14,844 bases of DNA from Alphaproteobacteria bacterium UBA2954 (lineage in GTDB: Bacteria; Pseudomonadota; Alphaproteobacteria; Puniceispirillales; Puniceispirillaceae): contig DEBO01000107.1 of NCBI GenBank assembly GCA_002348585.1, forward strand, positions 1 to 14,844, read 5' to 3'. Under the pieces are notes generated by a model. That model was not told the origin of the DNA, searched no databases, and saw only the letters and a list, made by a program, of their open reading frames with translations. This document shows positions 7,767 through 14,844 of this stretch, in pieces. The translations under genes were made by a program, and so were the position numbers. Numbering within the stretch: the stretch's first letter is position 1; each line of letters starts with the position of its first letter.

Positions 7767-7863
7767 AGTACGTATCGATTAGGTCATTGATTTTATTGTT
7801 TTTTATTTTCACTATGTCAGCGCCTTGTAAGTCTTTTCTAATATTAGGTACATCTTCGTATAT
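7762..7863 (-). pseudogene. Orphan coding remnant ending inside the distal repeat
   Basis: A 33-codon open stretch without a usable start follows a TGA at 7864-7866. It reads IYEDVPNIRKDLQ, then GADIVKIKNNKINDLIDTYY, and stops with TGA overlapping the repeat core. Its residue mix looks like a real C-terminus from an AT-rich gene. In integrated islands the gene next to the att site is often the integrase, so a truncated integrase tail is one possibility. No catalytic motif is present in what remains, and chance is not excluded. Confidence 0.25.
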
Positions 7864-7865
7864 TC

Positions 7866-7901
7866 AAAAAATAAACAAACACATTGCTTTCAGCATGATG
7901 T
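7866..7901 (-). terminator. Possible weak terminator downstream of the lyase gene
   Basis: On the minus strand, ACATCATGC and GCAATGT form an imperfect stem (bulged by two nt, loop TGAAA). It is followed by a T-rich tail, GTTTGTTTATTTTTT. It lies about 95 nt after the lyase stop. The stem is short and AT-rich DNA makes chance matches common. Confidence 0.3.
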
Positions 7902-7995
7902 AACAGTCTACTTATTAATTTACATTTATTGTTTTACTATTGCCTTGATGGGTTTTAGTTTTTTATTTTTGCTATAATCTTTTTTGTTTGTGTTC

Positions 7996-8784
7996 TCATT
8001 GTACACTTTCTCTTGTTGGCCCTGACTTAGGAGTTGTAAACATCGCATAGGCAGGTATTATCTGGATCCTTTTGTCATTACAGCATTGATAAATACCCAC
8101 TTTCATATAATTCACATTCTCTTTTTGTAGTGTGAGTGTGCGCCCTATATGCGATAGGACTTGTTTGCCGTCTAACCATAAGTTAGCTATACCCGTTTCA
8201 TCGTTCTTCCATAACATCTCAAGAGTAAAGTTTGTCCACTTGCCACGCAACTCTTGTATTGAAGTTATATGTTTGCGGACCGTTGCCTTACAGTCATCTC
8301 TCCACAACTTCATTGTTTCATAATAAAGCTTTCCGTTGTCATCACCACCTCGACTTGTGAATGAAAGGTGCGGACATTCCGAGTTGTGGAACTGTCCTAA
8401 TAAAAGTTTTCCTGTGTTTTGAATAGGATAATCATTTGGCAGATAAACATTCCAGCTATACCATCTTTGAGTAGGTTGCTTCTCACCAGGTCTACTATCT
8501 TCCCAAACATCTTCAGCAATTTCTGACCTGACACTATTCTCACCACAGTCACTACTTTCCATTTTTCCAATGATTCCTGTTTGAACTGCTCTTTGAAGAC
8601 TGCCACACTTACTTGTGATTTGAAACCTATGTACCTTCTCCTCAAATGTTCCTGTTGGATCTTCAATATGAGCGTAATCTTGTGGGCGAGTATTTTCATC
8701 CTTTGAATACTTAATAGTACTTGATGAAGTTGCCATACAGCCAGTAGTAAATAATATACTAAATAGTAAAAGTAACTTGTTCAT
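7996..8784 (-). CDS. Polysaccharide-lyase-like lipoprotein (heparin lyase I fold)
   Basis: A 262-aa secreted lipoprotein: a hydrophobic N-terminus with lipobox TTGC puts the lipidated Cys at position 16. The body fits the concanavalin-like jelly-roll family of heparin lyase I-like polysaccharide lyases (Pfam Polysacc_lyase type). The motifs are RSEIAE (86-91), YSWNVYLPNDYP (109-120), GQFH (130-133), a strand run ending WLDGKQVL (203-210) and MKVGIYQCC (227-235). Arg86 and His133 are candidate active-site residues by analogy. It probably cleaves an acidic polysaccharide at the cell surface; substrate unknown. The start has GAGG six nt upstream. The gene is AT-richer than all its neighbours and is the only complete gene of the islet at the guaA end, so recent horizontal gain is likely. 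The 123-nt upstream region is very AT-rich, with several weak promoter-like matches and none convincing. Confidence 0.72.
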   Translation of the reverse strand: MNKLLLLFSILFTTGCMATSSSTIKYSKDENTRPQDYAHIEDPTGTFEEKVHRFQITSKCGSLQRAVQTGIIGKMESSDCGENSVRSEIAEDVWEDSRPGEKQPTQRWYSWNVYLPNDYPIQNTGKLLLGQFHNSECPHLSFTSRGGDDNGKLYYETMKLWRDDCKATVRKHITSIQELRGKWTNFTLEMLWKNDETGIANLWLDGKQVLSHIGRTLTLQKENVNYMKVGIYQCCNDKRIQIIPAYAMFTTPKSGPTRESVQ

Positions 8785-8907
8785 CGTGTTCCTCTTTATT
8801 TGCCTAATTTATTCAAGAACGAACATTTTAATATTTTTTTTAAACGAAGAGAATTTTACAAGATCTAACTCTTTATATAATATTTTCAATAATTTAACTT
8901 AATCCCA

Positions 8908-10464
8908 TCATTCCCACTCAATCGTGCCAGGGGGCTTGCTGGTGATGTCGTAAACCACACGATTCACGCCTTTCACTTCATTCACTATGCGGGTGGCCAC
9001 CCGGTTCAAAAACTCATGTGCAAACGGATAGCTTTCTGCTGTCATACCATCTGTTGAGGTTACTGCCCGCAGGCCACAGACATATTCATAGGATCGCGCA
9101 TCACCCATTACACCAACTGTTTTCACTGGAAGTAAAACGGCAAAGGCCTGCCAGATTTCATCATACAGGTCACTGGACCGGATTTCATCAAGATAAACTG
9201 CATCAGCGGCACGCAGGATCTCCAGCTTTTCATCTGTGATTTCACCTGGAATACGAATGGCCAGACCTGGGCCCGGGAAGGGATGCCGGCCAATAAAACT
9301 TTCTGGCAGACCAAGCTCACGCCCTAATGCACGGACTTCGTCCTTAAACAGCATCCGCAGCGGTTCAACCAGTTCTAGGGCCAGGTCATCCGGAAGACCG
9401 CCCACATTGTGATGCGACTTAATGGTCACATGCTTCCCACCAGCAGATGAGATCGATTCAATGACGTCAGGATAAAGGGTGCCTTGTGCCAGAAAACCCG
9501 CATTTTTCATCTTTGCCGCCTCAGCGTCAAAAACTTCAATAAAGCTTTCACCAATGATTTTACGTTTTTGCTCCGGGTCACTGACCCCCGCTAGGCGTCT
9601 AAGAAACAGTTCCGAAGCATCGTGATGCACCAGCGGGATATTATAGTGACCGCGGAATAGCGAGACAACCTCATCTGCCTCACCTGCCCGCATCAACCCT
9701 GTATCTACAAACACGCATGTAAGCTGGTTTCCGATTGCCTGATGGATCAGGACAGCCGCGACGGAACTATCAACGCCGCCGGACAGGCCACACACCACAC
9801 CCCTGTCGCCAACCTGCTTACGTATGGCAGCGAGAGCATGTTCTTTATAGGCCTCCATTGTCCAGCTGGCGCTGCAACCGCAGATATGCGTAGCAAAATT
9901 ACCCAGTAATTCTACGCCATCCTTTGTATGCACAACTTCAGGATGAAACTGAACTCCATAATAGCCGCGTGCTTCATCAGCAATCGCAGCATAGGGAGCG
10001 CCTTGTGAGCAGGCAATTACTGCAAAACCTTCCGGCAACTCTGCTACATGATCGCCATGGCTCATCCAGACGGTTTGCGCGCTGCCTTTGGGCCAGACTC
10101 CTTCAAACAAAGGACTTTGCGCCAAAATATCTATTTCTGCACGACCAAATTCACGGCTGTTACCAGCCTCTACCTTACCGCCTAATTGCGTACATATCGT
10201 CTGCTGACCATAACAGATTCCTAACAGGGGAATGTCAGCGTCAAAAACCTCTGCGGGAGCGCGTGGCGTATCTGTCTGAGTGACCGAATTTGGCCCACCA
10301 GACAAAATCACCCCTTTTACACCAGCAAGACGCATTGTCATATCTGTTGTACCCAGAAAAGAGCTAGGGAGAATTTCAGTATAAATTGATTTTTCGCGCA
10401 GACGGCGGGCAATAAGCTGAGTGACTTGTGAGCCAAAGTCAATGATCAGAATAGTATCAGGCAT
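8908..10464 (-). CDS. guaA: GMP synthase (glutamine-hydrolysing)
   Basis: Converts XMP to GMP using ATP and glutamine-derived ammonia, the last step of guanine nucleotide synthesis; cytoplasmic. The 518-aa length is normal. The class I glutaminase domain has catalytic Cys84 in GICYGQQ and His174/Glu176 in QFHPEVVH. The ATP-pyrophosphatase domain follows, with P-loop SGGVDSS (228-234), and the protein ends in the usual dimerisation domain and the tail [11 protein letters not shown]. It lies 26 nt downstream of guaB, so guaBA form an operon; no clear Shine-Dalgarno precedes the ATG. Its last codons contain the islet's proximal repeat, so the final GAA TGA appears to be supplied by the inserted DNA, replacing an ancestral GAG TAG; the encoded protein is unchanged. 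Confidence 0.98.
   Translation of the reverse strand: MPDTILIIDFGSQVTQLIARRLREKSIYTEILPSSFLGTTDMTMRLAGVKGVILSGGPNSVTQTDTPRAPAEVFDADIPLLGICYGQQTICTQLGGKVEAGNSREFGRAEIDILAQSPLFEGVWPKGSAQTVWMSHGDHVAELPEGFAVIACSQGAPYAAIADEARGYYGVQFHPEVVHTKDGVELLGNFATHICGCSASWTMEAYKEHALAAIRKQVGDRGVVCGLSGGVDSSVAAVLIHQAIGNQLTCVFVDTGLMRAGEADEVVSLFRGHYNIPLVHHDASELFLRRLAGVSDPEQKRKIIGESFIEVFDAEAAKMKNAGFLAQGTLYPDVIESISSAGGKHVTIKSHHNVGGLPDDLALELVEPLRMLFKDEVRALGRELGLPESFIGRHPFPGPGLAIRIPGEITDEKLEILRAADAVYLDEIRSSDLYDEIWQAFAVLLPVKTVGVMGDARSYEYVCGLRAVTSTDGMTAESYPFAHEFLNRVATRIVNEVKGVNRVVYDITSKPPGTIEWE
8912..8922. repeat. Proximal attachment-site repeat within guaA
   Basis: TCCCACTCAAT covers the last coding bases of guaA (ATT GAG TGG GA on the minus strand). 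It is identical to 7756-7766, about 1.16 kb away. The bases on either side differ between the copies, which limits the identical core to 11 bp. Confidence 0.7.
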
Positions 10465-10490
10465 AAACAGAACAGACTTTGAAAAATGAG

Positions 10491-11969
<1,479 letters not shown>

Positions 11970-12030
11970 TCATCCTTTGTAAAGGTGGGGTACGATGACG
12001 CTAGACAGTAACAGTTTTCATCATTGAACA

Positions 12031-12044
12031 CCAGTACTTACTGG
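12031..12044. promoter_or_regulatory. Palindrome immediately after rlmE, upstream of guaB
   Basis: CCAGTACTTACTGG is a perfect inverted repeat (6-nt arms, 2-nt centre) that begins at the base after the rlmE stop codon and lies about 70 nt before the guaB start. As RNA it could form a 5-bp stem with a 4-nt loop. It has no T-run, so it is not a standard terminator; an operator for guaBA is possible. Confidence 0.3.
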
Positions 12045-12833
12045 TCAGATAGGCGAATATCCTGTTTGTGGTTTGGCACCTGAATCACGCTGTTTATCTG
12101 CCGGCGCACCGCGAAAGCCTGTTCCCAGAACATAGGTCTCAACTGATTCTGACCGACTTGCAGGGGGTTTTAGATACCTCACCTTATCGAAACGCTGATT
12201 CAGCAACTCCTGGAACTGCCTGTCACTGCCACCCCGAAAGGCTTTGGCAAGAAAAGTTCCCCCAGGGGCAAGAACCTGACCCGCAAAATCAAGTGCAATT
12301 TCAAGCAAGCCCATTGTGCGTAAGTGATCAGTTTGCCGATGTCCGGTGGTGGCTGCCGCCATGTCTGAGAGAACCGCATCAGCTTTCCCGTCAATTGCAG
12401 TGTGAACCTGCTGAAGAATGTCAGTTTCAATTATGTCTCCAACCAAAAGTTTGGCCCCAGGCAGGGGGTCAACCACGAGCAAATCAATGCCAACCAGAAC
12501 GCCTTTCCCAGACTCTATCCGGCAACGTTCTATCACCACCTGAAGCCAGCCCCCTGGAGCACAACCTAAATCTACAACCCGCATATGAGGCATTAGGAAA
12601 TGGTGCTTGTCATCCATCTGCTCAAGTTTAATAGCAGCGCGTGAACGAAGTCCTCTAGCCTGTGTTTCAGCAACAAAGGGATCATTCAGCTGTCGCGTCA
12701 GCCAACGCTGGGAAGACGGTTTACGACCACGCATTTTCTTTGGCTGCAAAGTCAGTCCAGCCTTAGACCGGTATGACCGGCCTGAAGGGCCTTTAAGGCG
12801 TCCTGATGCGTCATGTCTTGAACGAACAGGCAT
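12045..12833 (-). CDS. rlmE: 23S rRNA (uridine-2'-O-)-methyltransferase (RlmE/FtsJ)
   Basis: Methylates the 2'-hydroxyl of a uridine in the peptidyl-transferase centre of 23S rRNA (U2552 in E. coli), using S-adenosylmethionine, late in large-subunit assembly. The Rossmann fold has SAM motif VVDLGCAPGGW (86-96). The K-D-K-E catalytic tetrad is Lys69 in RSRAAIKL, Asp157 in LSDMAA, Lys197 in LAKAFRGG and Glu232 in SVETYVLGTG. The 262-aa length exceeds E. coli RlmE (about 209) because of a basic N-terminal extension (1-45, rich in Arg, Lys and Ser), as often seen in alphaproteobacteria, and a short polar tail. The start has AAGGAG nine nt upstream. It lies 22 nt behind the RND gene and 81 nt ahead of guaB, all on one strand. 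Confidence 0.95.
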   Translation of the reverse strand: MPVRSRHDASGRLKGPSGRSYRSKAGLTLQPKKMRGRKPSSQRWLTRQLNDPFVAETQARGLRSRAAIKLEQMDDKHHFLMPHMRVVDLGCAPGGWLQVVIERCRIESGKGVLVGIDLLVVDPLPGAKLLVGDIIETDILQQVHTAIDGKADAVLSDMAAATTGHRQTDHLRTMGLLEIALDFAGQVLAPGGTFLAKAFRGGSDRQFQELLNQRFDKVRYLKPPASRSESVETYVLGTGFRGAPADKQRDSGAKPQTGYSPI

Positions 12834-12855
12834 GATAATAATCTCCTTCTAGTTA

Positions 12856-14844
12856 TCAAACCGAAAAGGTGAAGAACTTCCAGACTGGGCGCAAGAACCG
12901 GCCAATTAAGCCGCGACATCGGTGTAAATCCTGTCCAATACCCAAGGTTGCTGGCACAAGAAACAGCACTAGGCTAGTAGTCACCGCTAGCCCAAAGACA
13001 ATTGTTGTGGCCATAGGGATCAGAAATTGAGCCTGAAGCGAGTTCTCAAACATCAGCGTTGATAAGCCGCCGATAGTTGTCATAGAGGTGAGTAAAACCG
13101 GACGGAGCCTGTCAACAGTTCCCTGAATGATGGCCTGCTCAGGAGGACCGTCAATTTCTTCCATCCGACGCTCAATCGTAGCCACCAGAATAATGGAATT
13201 ATTCACTACAATTCCTGATAATGCTATCAAAGCAAACAAGGAAAGTATATTCAAATTCAGCCCCATTGCATAATGACCTACAACAGCACCAATGAAGCCA
13301 AAGGGGATCATAACCATAACGGCAAAAGGCCGGGTCCAACTAGCAAACACCCAAGCGAGAATAGCGTACATGCATAACAACGCAAGTACACCGCCACTGG
13401 CCATATCTGCGAAAGCTTCGCCTTGCTCTTGATCTCGCCCATCAAACCGATATCGTATATTATTATCTTTTACAAAGCCGCCAAATTGGCCTGATTCAAG
13501 AATTTCTCTGGCTTGCGATGTATTAATTACATCATCATCAAGCTCACCCTGAATGGCCACTTCGCGAAAACCGTCCTGCCGTCGAACTATTGAAAATCCG
13601 AGACGGTTTTCAATAGTCGCTACATCTCCAAGAGAAACATAATTGCCTTGTGGTGTAATCAAACGCAAAGATGTCAGGGTGTCTGTTGCCACCTCATCAG
13701 AAGCTCGCGAAAGACGAACTGTAACCACCTCATCTCCGCGGGGAAACCGTCTGACTATAGCTCCGTCAAGTGCAGCCCGAACCTGTGTCCCGATAGACTG
13801 AGCGGTAAAGCCGATCGAACGACCCTGTTGGGAGACTCGAATAATTCGTTCTTCAGCGCCATAGTTCAGATTGTCCTCGATATCCGACGTGCCTGGAATA
13901 GCAGCAGCGATTGAAATGATTTCCTGTGAGGCAGCTTTGAGCTGTTCCAGATTATCACCCATAATCCGGATGTCTAGTTCCCGGCCTGGCGGGCCACCCT
14001 CAGGCGCGCGCACAGTTAGCCGTTCCAACCCGGGCAAAGCCTGGATTTCGTCTCGCATAGCATCAATAAATTCATCAACGCGAATATCACGTTGGTCAGC
14101 GGTGATGAGCTCAATCATCAAGCCTGCACGTATATCGCTTGCTCCACCCGATGGTTGGCCATCATTGCCTGGTGAAGCATGTGCTCCCATCACTCCATAG
14201 GAAAAAGAAACCAAGCCATTTTTCCCAGTTGTTAAGTCAGCCTCAACCTTATTCAGCGCTCGTTCCAATTCAGCTAACATAAACCTAGTTTGGCTTGTCG
14301 TAGACCCTGATGTCATTGTTACGTTAGCGTACACATTGTCTGCTTCTGGTGCAGAAAAAAATACAAATCCAACCCGTCCACTTGACATCATTCCAATCGC
14401 TGTCATCAACAACCCGAGGGCCAACGAGAGCGTCGCGTATCTGAATTTATATGCTTTGCTAACCAAATAACCAAATACACTGTCCCGTAAAAACGCAAAC
14501 GCGCTGTCAAAATTTCGCCTAAACCAACCATCGCCTTTATCTTTATCTATACCTGAGTGAGCAAGATGAGCGGGAAGAACCAGAAAACATTCGACTAGAC
14601 TAGCAAGTAAAACGGCACAGACCACCGCAGGTATCGCGCCGATAACTACGCCAATAACTCCTTTTATAGTAAAGAGCGGCAAAAACGCAGCCACAGTTGT
14701 CAACATTGCTGAAATAACAGGAGGACCCATTCGGATAGCAGATAAGATAGCCGCTTTTTCAATTTTCAAATTTCGGCGTCTTCGAAGATGTTCAGCATGT
14801 TCACCAATAACAATAGCATCATCAACCACGATGCCCAATGCCAT
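12856..14844 (-). CDS. RND efflux pump permease subunit (5' end outside window)
   Basis: Inner-membrane proton-driven exporter of the resistance-nodulation-division superfamily, which works with a periplasmic adaptor and an outer-membrane channel. The 662 visible residues are the C-terminal part. The ATG at the window edge is an internal Met within TM4, where VVDDAIVIGE carries the paired proton-relay Asp residues (8-9), so about 400 residues are missing when compared with AcrB. It continues through TM5-TM6 (ending VLPAHLAH), TM7 (about 135-153), the second large periplasmic porter and docking loop (about 155-480), then TM8-TM12 with ALSGIVVNNSIILVATIE. At the place of AcrB's Lys940 the sequence has Asn, as in many HAE1-like members. 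It ends ATLGIGQDLHR plus a short basic tail. Its substrate cannot be inferred; an adaptor gene would be expected beyond the right edge. Confidence 0.93.
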   Translation of the reverse strand: MALGIVVDDAIVIGEHAEHLRRRRNLKIEKAAILSAIRMGPPVISAMLTTVAAFLPLFTIKGVIGVVIGAIPAVVCAVLLASLVECFLVLPAHLAHSGIDKDKGDGWFRRNFDSAFAFLRDSVFGYLVSKAYKFRYATLSLALGLLMTAIGMMSSGRVGFVFFSAPEADNVYANVTMTSGSTTSQTRFMLAELERALNKVEADLTTGKNGLVSFSYGVMGAHASPGNDGQPSGGASDIRAGLMIELITADQRDIRVDEFIDAMRDEIQALPGLERLTVRAPEGGPPGRELDIRIMGDNLEQLKAASQEIISIAAAIPGTSDIEDNLNYGAEERIIRVSQQGRSIGFTAQSIGTQVRAALDGAIVRRFPRGDEVVTVRLSRASDEVATDTLTSLRLITPQGNYVSLGDVATIENRLGFSIVRRQDGFREVAIQGELDDDVINTSQAREILESGQFGGFVKDNNIRYRFDGRDQEQGEAFADMASGGVLALLCMYAILAWVFASWTRPFAVMVMIPFGFIGAVVGHYAMGLNLNILSLFALIALSGIVVNNSIILVATIERRMEEIDGPPEQAIIQGTVDRLRPVLLTSMTTIGGLSTLMFENSLQAQFLIPMATTIVFGLAVTTSLVLFLVPATLGIGQDLHRCRGLIGRFLRPVWKFFTFSV

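Larger units (their letters stand above)
7756..8922. mobile_element. Small integrated islet at the guaA 3' end, no recombinase
   Basis: The 1.16-kb segment between two copies of the guaA tail core is much AT-richer than the flanking genes: the non-coding ends (7770-7995 and 8785-8907) are strongly AT, and the single gene is visibly AT-rich, near 40% GC by eye. It carries one complete gene, a polysaccharide-lyase-like lipoprotein, plus a 33-codon orphan frame whose stop lies inside the distal repeat. The guaA 3' end is a recognised integration site for tyrosine-integrase islands, which restore the gene end on insertion. No integrase is seen here. It may be a deletion remnant of a larger island, or a small cassette mobilised by an integrase encoded elsewhere. 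The repeat, the composition shift and the gene-end location agree; the mechanism is inferred. Confidence 0.62.

Noticed and set aside
7952..7999. A 14-codon frame overlapping the lyase stop by ATGA
   Set aside because: Translational coupling was considered, but the peptide is only a Lys-rich string in AT-rich DNA with no ribosome binding site of its own.
12068..12631. Long plus-strand open frame (187 codons) opposite rlmE
   Set aside because: It lies wholly antisense to a gene with a complete catalytic tetrad and SAM motif, and its translation shows no family pattern; it is a shadow of the rlmE codons.
12856..13300. Asn in place of the AcrB Lys940 equivalent in the RND pump, considered as a defect
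   Set aside because: The GIVVNNSIIL form is common in functional HAE1-like RND permeases, so it does not indicate an inactive pump.

Overview
The window looks like chromosomal DNA of a marine-type alphaproteobacterium. The GuaB, GuaA, RlmE, pyruvate kinase and 2-oxoglutarate dioxygenase sequences all have an alphaproteobacterial look, and base composition is moderate (near 50% GC by eye). A SAR116-like lineage is my guess from gene style, not something the sequence proves. Nearly all genes lie on the minus strand; only one, at 4200-5264, is on the plus strand.

Layout from left to right. At 1-1162 is most of a duplicated-domain ABC ATPase of the nucleoside/BMP importer type. Behind it (upstream on the minus strand) are pyruvate kinase (1274-2689) and an MFS permease (2760-4049). 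A divergent promoter region separates these from a NAPE-PLD-like metallo-hydrolase lipoprotein (4200-5264, plus). That gene converges on a gamma-butyrobetaine-dioxygenase-like enzyme (5288-6502). The apparently empty stretch 6512-7021 holds the broken remains of a DUF2306 membrane-protein gene. Next come an SMR transporter (7022-7354) and a DUF3147 membrane protein (7392-7742). An AT-rich islet with a polysaccharide-lyase-like lipoprotein follows, then guaA (8908-10464), guaB (10491-11963), rlmE (12045-12833) and the C-terminal two thirds of an RND efflux pump (12856 to the window edge).

The most interesting structure is the islet between guaA and the DUF3147 gene. The last codons of guaA (encoding TIEWE-stop) are repeated about 1.16 kb downstream, at 7752-7769, directly in front of the DUF3147 gene. 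The two copies share an 11-bp identical core. The DNA between them is clearly AT-richer than its surroundings and carries one lipoprotein gene with no integrase. This is the signature of site-specific integration into the guaA 3' end, a known hotspot for integrative elements, but the element is unusually small and has no recombinase of its own. Removing it in silico puts DUF3147 about 9 nt behind the guaA stop, so the ancestral order was probably rlmE-guaB-guaA-DUF3147-SMR-DUF2306, read as one unit.

Functionally, guaB and guaA carry IMP to XMP to GMP, and rlmE methylates 23S rRNA. Pyruvate kinase finishes glycolysis. The ABC ATPase, MFS, SMR and RND proteins handle import and efflux, and the dioxygenase suggests carnitine or betaine metabolism. 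Several starts given here differ from the longest open frame because a clear ribosome binding site points to an internal codon.
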